Positions 55,321 to 64,000 of a DNA stretch of 64,000 bases are shown in pieces. The stretch spans positions 1 to 64,000 of the IMG/VR virus record IMGVR_UViG_3300021519_000008; one strand, written 5' to 3'. Each line of letters opens with the position of its first letter. Position 1 is the first letter of the stretch. The DNA is from a virus. Both the position numbers and the translations under genes were made by a program. The notes under the pieces were generated by a model. The model saw only the letters and a program-made list of their open reading frames with translations, had not been told where the DNA came from and ran no database searches.

Positions 55321-57675
55321 ATGTTACGATACTCGCTTTACAAAAAATTTGGCACTGGGGGATCAAATGATACTCCTAATGAAGAAGGCATTAGTATACC
55401 TACTGTAGAAGACTTGAATGCAGTAATGCAAAAAGAGTTTGCTCAACCTAATCCGTCTACACTAGGTAAACCCTTTGCTCCTAAGGGAAGTTATAGGAGT
55501 TCTTTAATGCCTGAAGGTACAATTACTTCAGAAGGAACTACTTATGAGCCTGGAACATTTAACGATGCTTCTAAAACTCTTAATTTTCTTTATAGTAATA
55601 CAGGTACTAAGGCAAATGAAGGTCAGCCTAAGCCTGAAGGCAACCAAGATAACCAAACAAGAGACGCAATCTCTTTAGGACTTCTAGGATTAGATGCAGG
55701 ACTTGCATACAATCAAGACCTAAAGAATGAACGTACTCTTAACGAATCAATACAACAAAGAAATTCTAAACCTCGTTCTGATGTCAACTATCAATATGGT
55801 CGTACAACAAGTGGTGGTACAGAGTTTCAACCTACAATAAAAGTAGAAATGGGTGCACAAATAAAAAAACGTTATGCTTCTAATGGAGCAAATGATGTAG
55901 AGATTGAAGGTGGAGAATTTATCCAACTTCCAAACTTTGAAACAGAAATGGCTACAGGCCCTTCTCACTCTAATGGGGGGATACCTACAAACCTTCCTGA
56001 TCAAACTAAAGTATACTCTAACAATCTAAAGCCAGAAGGTTCTAAGAAGACCTTTGCTCAGATTGCTAAGAACTACGACATTACTTCTTACAAGAAGACA
56101 ATGGATAATCCTTTTGCTAAGCAGGTTGATAAAGACACTGCTAGTATTATGATGCAACGTAATCAAAAAATACTTGATGATTTATTTAATGATCAACAGG
56201 CTCTTAATGGAAATTCTAACGGAGAGATGGAAGCAAAGAATGGAGCAAGCATTAACAATGCAGGCTTCAAAGCACTTCCTCAAAGTGTGCAAGATAAAAT
56301 ACTTGCAGAAATGCAGTACGGAGGATACGCTAAAAGAGAACAAGGAATGTTACCTATGGCAGTTGATGGAGTACAAATAGAAGATATAACTAACCCTTAC
56401 GAAAAAGGAAACTTTCCTCCTAAGTCGGTTTATCCTTATGATCCAAAGAAGGCTGCTATGCCTGCATATACAGCAGACGAAACTACATTTTTAACAGGTA
56501 TGGATTCTAGGTTGTCTCCTAGTCAAGAGATGGTTCCTGGAATACAACCAGGATCTACTAGTGGTGTTTATGGAGATCAATCTAATATGGATGTTTTTAA
56601 TAGGAACTATGATTGGTATCTTAAAGATCTAGCTGCTAAAGGAGAGACTTACGATCCTAAAAGAAAAGGAGATTCTTACAAAGCACAGGTTGCTTTTAAT
56701 GAAGAAGCGTATAACAGATTTAGAAAACAAGGCTTAGGAGAAGAAGACGCACGTAAAAGAGTAAACGAGATTGGCTTTGATGTTAAAACAGGATTACAAA
56801 ACTCGTTAGATGACAAGTTAGGAAAGTATACAGCAACACGTATACTACCTGATGGAACTCCTGTTACTCCTGTTACTCCAACAGGTACTTCAGGTATACC
56901 TCCAGGTACAACCCCAGAGAAAGGTAAAAGTACGACTCCTAATACAGAACCTAGTAAAGAACCTACAAAAGATCCTGTTACAGGTAGAACTTTTACAGGA
57001 GTAGGAGAACCTAATAAAGGAAAGTATATTCCAGGACAGTTTCCTTTGTATCAAGCTATTCCAGAAGCTATGGGACTTGCTCAGTCACAAGAAATTTATC
57101 CATATGCTATTCCTGAGATAGATGCTCCTTATCTTCGTCCTCAGACTTTGAACATTCAAAGCGAGTTACAAGATATTGACAGTATGGCAACAGCAACTCA
57201 GAGAGCAGGTGGAGATCCATTAACTACTTATATAGCAGGACTAGATGCTAAACAAAGAGCATTTGGTGCTAAGCAAAACTACGATGCAAATGCACGTGCT
57301 GCTGCAGATCAAGCTAATGCTTCATCACAGTTTAATGCTGATCGAGTTAACATGACTGCTTTTGATCAAGTTTATAATACTCAAATAGCTAATGCAAGAG
57401 ATGCTCAGTCTTACGAAAAGAATAAACAAGTCAATAGTTTAGTTAATAAGAAAGCTCAGTTTACTCAAGAAGAAAATAAAAAATCTGCTTACATTAACAA
57501 CTTAATTGAGAACTATGATGTTGACTCTAAGGGTAACTTTACTTTGAAACCAGGCAAGAATCCAATTATAAACAATACACCTAGTAAAAACGTAGATGCC
57601 TCTACTACAGCTATTTCTCCAACCAAAGCTAAAACTAAAGGTAAGAACGGAATGTATAAAAAATCTAAATATTAA
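55321..57675 (+). CDS. Large virion/cargo-type protein
   Basis: 784 aa. 'NDVEIEGGEFIQLPNFETEMATGPSHSNGGIPTNLPDQTKVYSNNLKP' (about 189-236, in parts) is a motif block often seen in large Bacteroidota phage structural proteins. The centre is charged and disordered, with Pro/Thr-rich linkers (PDGTPVTPVTPTGTSGIPPG, about 508-530). The C-terminus is helical, Gln/Asn/Ala-rich (about 600-740), ending with a Lys-rich tail (KTKGKNGMYKKSKY). crAss-like phages carry such proteins as capsid cargo ejected with DNA; no enzyme motif was seen. Confidence 0.65.
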   Translation: MLRYSLYKKFGTGGSNDTPNEEGISIPTVEDLNAVMQKEFAQPNPSTLGKPFAPKGSYRSSLMPEGTITSEGTTYEPGTFNDASKTLNFLYSNTGTKANEGQPKPEGNQDNQTRDAISLGLLGLDAGLAYNQDLKNERTLNESIQQRNSKPRSDVNYQYGRTTSGGTEFQPTIKVEMGAQIKKRYASNGANDVEIEGGEFIQLPNFETEMATGPSHSNGGIPTNLPDQTKVYSNNLKPEGSKKTFAQIAKNYDITSYKKTMDNPFAKQVDKDTASIMMQRNQKILDDLFNDQQALNGNSNGEMEAKNGASINNAGFKALPQSVQDKILAEMQYGGYAKREQGMLPMAVDGVQIEDITNPYEKGNFPPKSVYPYDPKKAAMPAYTADETTFLTGMDSRLSPSQEMVPGIQPGSTSGVYGDQSNMDVFNRNYDWYLKDLAAKGETYDPKRKGDSYKAQVAFNEEAYNRFRKQGLGEEDARKRVNEIGFDVKTGLQNSLDDKLGKYTATRILPDGTPVTPVTPTGTSGIPPGTTPEKGKSTTPNTEPSKEPTKDPVTGRTFTGVGEPNKGKYIPGQFPLYQAIPEAMGLAQSQEIYPYAIPEIDAPYLRPQTLNIQSELQDIDSMATATQRAGGDPLTTYIAGLDAKQRAFGAKQNYDANARAAADQANASSQFNADRVNMTAFDQVYNTQIANARDAQSYEKNKQVNSLVNKKAQFTQEENKKSAYINNLIENYDVDSKGNFTLKPGKNPIINNTPSKNVDASTTAISPTKAKTKGKNGMYKKSKY

Positions 57676-57678
57676 ACC

Positions 57679-59364
57679 ATGCCAATTTCAGCTAACCATA
57701 ACAGATTTGCAGACTCCCAGTACATATCTGCTTTACCTGCAGATGATCTTATTAACTTAGCAGTTAAGAAGCAAGAGATGTACACTGAGGGACTTACTAA
57801 AGTTCAACAGAGTGTAGACGCTTACGGACAACTCAGAAACAATATCAAGACTGACGTAGAACGTGAGTACTTTGATAAGACAATGGACAACCTAGTAAAG
57901 ACTATTAACAGTAGTGCTGGATTAGACTTTTCTATGAAGGGTAATGTACAAGCAGTCCTAAACATAGGTAAACCTTTAGAAAGAGATGAGTATATTACTA
58001 CAGCTATCTCTAACGGTAATGAGATTACTCGTAGACAAGAAACTTTAGGTAAACTTAAATCTGATGAAAGAAGTGCTGCTAACGATGCTGACTACTTTGA
58101 GGATGTACAAGACTACATGAAGAGTGGTAAACTAGGATACAAACTAGGAAGTAAAGAATATACTCCATACATTGATATCTCAAAAGAAATCAATGAGCGT
58201 ATGAAGGGGGCTAAAGAAAATGGTACGGTAGATATTATGATGGATGGTAAGTACATTAAAACAGAATCTACAAAAGGTTTAACTAACAATCAAGTTGCTG
58301 CAAAAATTAGAGCAGGACTAGGAGGTAAAGAATACAACCAACTTCGTATAGATGCAATGTATGACCTCAAACAACGAGGAGTAGAACAAGGACATGCTGA
58401 AGTAGTTAATTATTATGCTAATCTTAAACAAACAAGTGAAGCTATTCTATTACAAAGCCAAAACAATCTTAAAGCGGCACAGGATACTTATGCTAAAACA
58501 CCTACAGAAAGTGCAAGACTAGACCTTGAGGCTGTTAGAGGGCCTTTAGAAGAAGCAAGAGTTCAAGTAGAAGTAGCTAATAAGAACTTAACTAAAGTAT
58601 CTGATCCAGCTAACTTTAATCCTAATCAATATGTTAACTTGTTTACGGATAAGTTTATCTCTAATCAGTCTAATGCATATGTTTACAAACAGGTAGAAGC
58701 AAAAATTGAAGCCGATCCTTACGGTACAATTGAAGCAAATTCAAGAAAAGCAATGAACTTGGCTGCTTATAATAGTCAATTACGTATGCAAGAGAATGAA
58801 CAAAAATCAAATTTAACTTCAGCTAAACTTCCTGCAGATGCTCGTGTTATTTCTGGTCAAGACGTCTATGACTTAGGAGGTGATCCAACTAAACTGATGG
58901 ATGCAATAGTACAGAACTCTTCTAAAGCAGATCCTAAAATAGGAACTGATATAACAGAAGCTAAAGCTTTATTAGAAAAAGCAGCTATCTCTACTAATCA
59001 AGGAAGAGCAGATATTCAAAAAGCTATTACTTCGTTAAGAGCTTCTTATAATACTCTTTTGGAAGATCACGATGTGCAAGATAAAGCTTTAGATGGTCTT
59101 ATAAGAAAGACTCAAGCAATACTTTCAGGATACAATAACTATGAAAATAAACTTGCAGCTAAAGATAGTAAGTTTAAAAAGGGTGAATTCCAAGAAGTTA
59201 ATTATGGTAAAGGAACTATGCCAGTAGATGAATACTTTAAATTACCTTTTATGCAGTTATTGCAATCCGACCAAACTCAGATATACTCAAGGGCTCAAAG
59301 ATCTACTAGTACCAATGATTGGATGAATGGTATGCCTATAGATAATCCTCCAACAACACCATAA
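57679..59364 (+). CDS. Helical virion/cargo-type protein
   Basis: 561 aa, nearly all helical. 'MPISANHNRFADSQYISALPADDLINLAVKKQEMYTEGLTKVQQSVDAYGQLR' (in parts) is the usual N-terminus of a crAss-like internal virion protein. Long coiled-coil regions follow (about 245-310, rich in Ala/Gln/Glu). No Cys and no enzyme motif. It lies between two giant cargo-type genes, 3 nt after the first and 11 nt before the second. A role in DNA ejection is inferred from position. Confidence 0.65.
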   Translation: MPISANHNRFADSQYISALPADDLINLAVKKQEMYTEGLTKVQQSVDAYGQLRNNIKTDVEREYFDKTMDNLVKTINSSAGLDFSMKGNVQAVLNIGKPLERDEYITTAISNGNEITRRQETLGKLKSDERSAANDADYFEDVQDYMKSGKLGYKLGSKEYTPYIDISKEINERMKGAKENGTVDIMMDGKYIKTESTKGLTNNQVAAKIRAGLGGKEYNQLRIDAMYDLKQRGVEQGHAEVVNYYANLKQTSEAILLQSQNNLKAAQDTYAKTPTESARLDLEAVRGPLEEARVQVEVANKNLTKVSDPANFNPNQYVNLFTDKFISNQSNAYVYKQVEAKIEADPYGTIEANSRKAMNLAAYNSQLRMQENEQKSNLTSAKLPADARVISGQDVYDLGGDPTKLMDAIVQNSSKADPKIGTDITEAKALLEKAAISTNQGRADIQKAITSLRASYNTLLEDHDVQDKALDGLIRKTQAILSGYNNYENKLAAKDSKFKKGEFQEVNYGKGTMPVDEYFKLPFMQLLQSDQTQIYSRAQRSTSTNDWMNGMPIDNPPTTP

Positions 59365-59375
59365 AATCCTAACTA

Positions 59376-62300
59376 ATGCCTATAGAACCTGTATATAATG
59401 TACCTCCTAAGAGTGGGATACTAACTAGTCGGACAGTAAAATTAGGAGATACTGAAGCGTCTAGAGGATTGGTTGATGCTGATATTAGTGCTAGAAATAC
59501 TCAAGCACAAGTAGCTCAGATTAATCAACAAAAAGAAGCTATTAAATTAAAAGCAGCTAATGATGCTAAGATTGATGGAGCATTGACAACTGCAGCACAA
59601 GTTAATTTAGAAAGTGCAGGAGCATTAAGACCAGGAATTCTATTTGCTCTTCCAAGTGCTAAAGGAACAATGGGTCCTCAGTTGACTACAGAGTATCAGC
59701 TAGTTAACCAAGAGAAAAATAGATCTAAGCAAATTCTTACAGAAAGCTTTGCAGAGAAAGATCCTATCTCAGAAGAGTTAGATAAAAAACTAGGTCAAGT
59801 AGAAGATGAATTGAATGCTTTTACTTCTAGAAAACAACAAGGTTCTGCTATTACTAGTGTAGGAGCAGAAGCAGGAGGAGGAGCAGGAGGATTTTTACAA
59901 GACTTTATTGCAGAGAAGGCTTTAGGACAAGACACTAGTTTAAATAAAGAACAAGAATTAAAGAATACTATTGCTAATCTTAAACAGAGTCAAGCAACTA
60001 TAAACTCTTTTAAATCCGATCTACAACTAAAGAAATTCACTACAGATTATCTGACTGAGTTAAAAGGACAAGGTAAGAAGTTTGGAGAACAAGAAGCAGC
60101 AACTCTAATGCAGAAAGCAAAAGAGATTACAGCAAACCAAAGACATCTTACTAGAGGAGACGATTTGTATGATGACAACACATACAATACTTATATAAAA
60201 GACTTTCAGGGAAAGAATGATTTCTTTGACTGGAGACATACAGACATAAGTTTAGGTAATGCAATAAACTCTGTTTACAATCAAGTAAAATCTGCACAAG
60301 GTCCTGAGAGAGAAGAGTTAGTAGGAGTTCTTAACCAATTACAAGGTTATAGTAAAAGACATGAAGGTTCTAACAAAGACGCTTACGATCATTACTACGG
60401 GGGATCAAAACAATACTACAAAGAGAATACTCCTTGGAAAACTTATTTAGGTAACCAAATTGGAGGAGGAGTTGGAGAAGGATTATACAATGCTTTAGGT
60501 ACAATAGTTAGTACTTCTCAAGATCTACTAGGATACCACTCTGCTGCATTTGCTTCTAGACAAGGTAAGGATAAATACTTTTCAGCTGACATGCTTCAAG
60601 CAGACTTAGATGGAGATGGTAGGATTACAGAAAGAGACCAAGACATTAATGGTCAATATCAGTACATTGGAAAAAATGTTACTTATATAAAAGCAGGAGA
60701 TGGACCAGATAAAAAAGGAAGGGGTGATATAGGTTTTATTGGTCAATCTGTTTTAGGAGCTTCCGTAAGGACTCTTGCAGAAATGGCACCTACTTTATTA
60801 CTTACTAGAGGTATGATGGCAGCAGGTGCTGGCATGCGAATAGCAACCTTTGCTCCAGTTGCTTTAACTTCTACTATTCGTTCTTATGAAGAGAATAGAA
60901 AGTTCTTTAAAGACAAAGGAACTGCAGCGTTAGTAAGTTCTGTTCAGGGAATTATTGAAGGAGCAACTGAATCTATTGTTCCAGACATTAGTTACTTTAT
61001 GGGTAACAAGTCTCTAGGAACAAAAGCTTTAAACAATAGTAGTAGAAAATACTTTACAGCTCAAACCTTAGTTCCTGAGTTTACAACACTTTCTAATGCA
61101 GGTAAAAACTTTCTTTTAGGAACAGTCTATGCAGGAAAAGCTTTAGGTAAACAAACTTTACAAGAAGGTGCTGAAGAAGAACTTTCCATGTTTGCTAATT
61201 ATATCTTAGATAAACAACTTGAAACAAAAGATGATCTTTATGGAAAGAGAGAACAAGAGTTGGATGATAGCAGTGTAGAAGGATTCTTTAAGTCAGTAGC
61301 AAAAACATTTGTAGAATCTGCAGCTGCAGGATTACTTATGTCTGGTACTGCTATAGGAAGTTCTCGTACAGAGGATAGGAACTATATGCGATTTAACATT
61401 GCAAATAATCCTGATCAGTTTAAGGCAGAACTAAAAAGCCAACTAGAAGCAAAGAAGATTACACAAGATCAATATAATAAAGGAATCTTGGAGACAGGTC
61501 GCTTAAGTCAATTACAAGAACAAGCGACAAGTACTATGATGAATCTAGTAGACTCAGAAAATCTATTAGAAGATCATGACAAACAATACGAATACTTTTC
61601 TAAATTACTAACTAGAGATGATCTATTAACTAAAGTAGATTATAATGCTTTGTCTGAAACAGAAAAAGCAGAATACGTTAAGAAAGTAGAGACTGTAGAA
61701 AAAGAGATAGATAGCTTTGAAAATTCAGCAAGACAGTATGCAAACATGCCTAAAGAAGAGAAAGAAGGCATACTGGCTAAAATGTTTCAGAAGAATCTTG
61801 AAACTGTAAAGAACACAAATAATCCTGCAGTACTTTCAGAAAACTTAGAAGCTATTACAGACGCAATTGAGATAGGAGAAAAGACAGGTAAAGGTTCTCA
61901 AGTAGTAATATCAGGAAGACAACAAGTAAGAGAAGCTTTAGTAGGACAGATAGAAAGACTTCAAACTGTAGAGGATAATGGGAACACTGTATATGAGAAT
62001 CAATTATTAAATACTCCTATAGAATCTGCTGGAGAGTCTATGCAGATAAGTAATGCTGTTAAGTTAGAAAACCTATTGACTCAAAATAAAAACTTAGTCA
62101 GCCCTGCAGTAAGACAACAGTTACTTGGTAAGATTGCTCAGGCTTCTAGTGTTGCAAGAGAAAGACTTAATAGCCTTTCTAAGAAAGAACAGAAGAAAGT
62201 TATTGCTAGAGAATTAGCAAGAGTAGAATTAATATACCCTGGTACTGCTTTTAATAAAGAAAGATTAAAGACATTATTTGGTCAAGACTTAACTCAAGAA

Positions 62301-64000
62301 GAACACTCAGAAGTAATACAACAAGCTTCAGTTATAACTGCTAGAGAGAAGGAAACTCTTAAAGACGAAGACATATTACAACCTCAAGACGAGGATATAA
62401 CATTAAACTCTTTACTTAAATCTATTGAAGCTGCTCCTGCAGAGATTCAAGTAGAGAATGAGATGGGTAATGTAGAAACAAAAAGAAATGAAGAAAGAGT
62501 TACTAGAGAGCGTAGAGCTGTTATGTCTATTCCTAGAGCTAAATCTAAAGAACAAGCAAGAGGTAGAGTTAAAGCTATCTTTAAGATACTAGGTTATGAT
62601 ACTGAACAAATAAATAAAGCTTTAGAAGATCTTAACAAAGTATTTGATAATCAAGAAGTTACAAGTCCAGGTGAAATCTATGAAGGATTTCTTCGCTTCC
62701 TTGATTCAAACTTATTACGTTCTTTACCTGATAGAGCTATTACAACTTCAGAAGATGTATTAGCTGAAGAACCTATAGTAACAGAAACAGTAACTACTCC
62801 TACATCTACAGATGCTGTAGCTGATATAGAAAAAAGAAGACAAGAAGAGTTAAACAGAGAGGTGTATGGATATAATTATGAAGTAAACTATAGACCAGAT
62901 GTAGCAGCAGAATATGATACAGTCTTACAAGACTGGATTGACACTCCTAGTTATGCAGAAAGCAGAGAAAGAAATATTGAAGCAAAAAGAAAATATCTAG
63001 AAATCAATGCTAAGTATGATGCGGAATTAGCTGCTTTAGGACAGACTAGCACTACAATATCTGAAGAGGATGCTTTATTTGGAACTAATGAAGAGATTGA
63101 TGCTCGTAGAGGAGCAACAGAAGTTGTTGTACAAGGTCCTACAATAGATGCAGCAGATGAAGTAATAACTGAAACTCCTATTCCTGTAGTGGATCCATTA
63201 GATGGTTTAGAAGTAGTTGCTGCAAAGAGTATAGACTCTCCTAATCTAGTAGCAACTATTCCTACGGTATTTACAAATAGTAATGCAGTAGTACAAAGTT
63301 CTATTATGAGAACGATCAGTCAATCCTTAGAGTCTTTTAATTTAAAGTTAGTAGATATGTTCTCTTTTATAAGAGAGACTTTAGGAGAGTCAGCTATGCC
63401 TACCTTAGAGAAGATCTATAATAATGTAACAGAGGCGCTTAAAACAAACGACACAGAAACTATTGCTAGACTTAAAGAAGAGTACTTAGCTGTATTCAGT
63501 GGTAGTACATTTGCTAATGAGCAGTTAGAATATATCTGGAAAACACAATACGTAAACGGAAAACCTGATGCTTCCATTCCTTTCCAAGACTTAGCTTATG
63601 TTACCAATGGACAGTTTGCTACAGCATATCAAGGAGACGAAGTAATTGTTACTGCAGTAAAAAAAGAGACAGGAGAAGTGTTTACTTATAATGCAACTGT
63701 AACAGGCAAAGTAAATGAATCAAACCAAATCGAAGTAAAGACTCGTAACGGTAATATAGTTTATATTAAGAAGAGCAACCTTCAAACTATTGCTCCTAGA
63801 ACAATAAGTGTAAGAGCAAACTTTAATCAAACTAACTCTATTATGATGACTGCAGTAGATAGAACTACTGGAGAAATTGCTAAGTTTAATTCTAATGGAG
63901 AAAGAGATGCTCAAGGAGATACACAGTTAAATACATTTGTTCCTCAAGCAAACCCAACAATGATTGAAGTAAGAAAGAGTCTTGCTTCAGGTCAACCTGT
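59376..64000 (+). CDS. Giant virion/cargo-type protein, cut by window edge
   Basis: An open frame of at least 1541 codons from ATG 59376 with no stop before the window end. The N-terminal 400 residues are helical and Gln/Ala/Lys-rich. Residues 410-421 form a perfect Ca-binding EF-hand-type loop (DLDGDGRITERD). A hydrophobic stretch at about 455-500 and another near 655 (AAAGLLMSGTAIG) may cross membranes. After about residue 950 the protein is acidic with linker-like repeats, then a new domain appears to start near 1300. It is probably an ejected cargo protein; part of a virion RNA polymerase is possible in crAss-like phages but no such motif was seen in this part. Confidence 0.7.
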   Translation, partial: MPIEPVYNVPPKSGILTSRTVKLGDTEASRGLVDADISARNTQAQVAQINQQKEAIKLKAANDAKIDGALTTAAQVNLESAGALRPGILFALPSAKGTMGPQLTTEYQLVNQEKNRSKQILTESFAEKDPISEELDKKLGQVEDELNAFTSRKQQGSAITSVGAEAGGGAGGFLQDFIAEKALGQDTSLNKEQELKNTIANLKQSQATINSFKSDLQLKKFTTDYLTELKGQGKKFGEQEAATLMQKAKEITANQRHLTRGDDLYDDNTYNTYIKDFQGKNDFFDWRHTDISLGNAINSVYNQVKSAQGPEREELVGVLNQLQGYSKRHEGSNKDAYDHYYGGSKQYYKENTPWKTYLGNQIGGGVGEGLYNALGTIVSTSQDLLGYHSAAFASRQGKDKYFSADMLQADLDGDGRITERDQDINGQYQYIGKNVTYIKAGDGPDKKGRGDIGFIGQSVLGASVRTLAEMAPTLLLTRGMMAAGAGMRIATFAPVALTSTIRSYEENRKFFKDKGTAALVSSVQGIIEGATESIVPDISYFMGNKSLGTKALNNSSRKYFTAQTLVPEFTTLSNAGKNFLLGTVYAGKALGKQTLQEGAEEELSMFANYILDKQLETKDDLYGKREQELDDSSVEGFFKSVAKTFVESAAAGLLMSGTAIGSSRTEDRNYMRFNIANNPDQFKAELKSQLEAKKITQDQYNKGILETGRLSQLQEQATSTMMNLVDSENLLEDHDKQYEYFSKLLTRDDLLTKVDYNALSETEKAEYVKKVETVEKEIDSFENSARQYANMPKEEKEGILAKMFQKNLETVKNTNNPAVLSENLEAITDAIEIGEKTGKGSQVVISGRQQVREALVGQIERLQTVEDNGNTVYENQLLNTPIESAGESMQISNAVKLENLLTQNKNLVSPAVRQQLLGKIAQASSVARERLNSLSKKEQKKVIARELARVELIYPGTAFNKERLKTLFGQDLTQEEHSEVIQQASVITAREKETLKDEDILQPQDEDITLNSLLKSIEAAPAEIQVENEMGNVETKRNEERVTRERRAVMSIPRAKSKEQARGRVKAIFKILGYDTEQINKALEDLNKVFDNQEVTSPGEIYEGFLRFLDSNLLRSLPDRAITTSEDVLAEEPIVTETVTTPTSTDAVADIEKRRQEELNREVYGYNYEVNYRPDVAAEYDTVLQDWIDTPSYAESRERNIEAKRKYLEINAKYDAELAALGQTSTTISEEDALFGTNEEIDARRGATEVVVQGPTIDAADEVITETPIPVVDPLDGLEVVAAKSIDSPNLVATIPTVFTNSNAVVQSSIMRTISQSLESFNLKLVDMFSFIRETLGESAMPTLEKIYNNVTEALKTNDTETIARLKEEYLAVFSGSTFANEQLEYIWKTQYVNGKPDASIPFQDLAYVTNGQFATAYQGDEVIVTAVKKETGEVFTYNATVTGKVNESNQIEVKTRNGNIVYIKKSNLQTIAPRTISVRANFNQTNSIMMTAVDRTTGEIAKFNSNGERDAQGDTQLNTFVPQANPTMIEVRKSLASGQP

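Noticed and set aside
60600-60640. DxDGD catalytic motif of a virion RNA polymerase
   Set aside because: The context DLDGDGRITERD is a regular 12-residue EF-hand/dockerin Ca loop; flanking residues do not fit the polymerase motif.
1-64000. Stop-codon reassignment (TAG to Gln) as in some crAss-like phages
   Set aside because: TAG ends complete genes here (for example portal at 33836), and the large virion genes are open without reading through TAG.

Overview
The window looks like about 64 kb of the genome of a large tailed phage (crAss-like, Crassvirales-type) that infects a member of the Bacteroidota. No chromosomal housekeeping genes, rRNA, integrase or transposase are visible. The evidence for a phage is the packaging and virion block: large terminase, portal, acidic scaffold-like protein, major capsid protein, connector-like proteins, a giant muzzle-like tail protein and very large helical cargo-type proteins. 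The evidence for a Bacteroidota host is the repeated TTG / TAnnTTTG promoter (17563, 17923, 18360, 27507, 33922, 43736, 55228), A-rich leaders mostly without Shine-Dalgarno sequences, 'KLDVNG' tail-fibre repeats, and a type IX secretion (T9SS) C-terminal sorting domain on one phage protein. T9SS use suggests a Flavobacteriia/Cytophagia-type host rather than a typical gut Bacteroides. The genome continues past both edges: a helicase is cut at the left and a giant virion protein at the right.

Left arm, 1-9150, minus strand: many small genes (helicase, membrane-anchored glucosaminidase, methyltransferase-like protein, small exported and membrane proteins) mixed with an RNA-rich zone. That zone holds a normal tRNA-Glu(TTC), two tRNA-like genes with oversized central regions (2853-3019 and 6077-6212), and two copies of an unrecognised 119-nt structured RNA (6294-6412 and 6606-6724) with compensatory base changes. 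At 8007-9159 small genes are divided by hairpins followed by a pyrimidine motif (CTCTTCTCT) directly before the next start codon. At 9323-10830 there is a plus-strand phosphoribosyltransferase-like gene, a minus-strand KilA-N gene, and a divergent promoter pair whose plus side has a terminator/antiterminator-like leader.

Right arm, 10832-64000, plus strand: a 2110-aa tail fibre; small proteins; then a lysis and cell-surface operon (18442-26752). This operon holds holin-like proteins, a GIY-YIG endonuclease, a cell-wall enzyme candidate, an exported HExxH metallopeptidase candidate, a 633-aa exported protein with cohesin-like and dockerin-like regions and a T9SS tail, a CsgG-like lipoprotein, an outer-membrane protein with a Ser/Gly linker carrying an overprinted reading frame, and a C-type lectin with a dockerin-like module. 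Next come a wHTH regulator, an HU/IHF-like protein, a Cys-rich protein, TerL (29353), portal (31383), scaffold-like protein (33973), MCP (35154), connector and decoration proteins, muzzle-like protein (45792), basic virion proteins, a second GIY-YIG gene and the cargo-type giants (55321 to the end).

Most notable: (i) an apparent phage-encoded surface-display set (T9SS-sorted cohesin-like protein, dockerin-like lectin, CsgG-like pore, OM protein); (ii) the paired 119-nt RNA; (iii) the expanded tRNA-like RNAs; (iv) the hairpin plus CTCTTCTCT gene-boundary system; (v) one small beta domain shared by three virion proteins. All functions are read by eye from motifs; no database search was possible.
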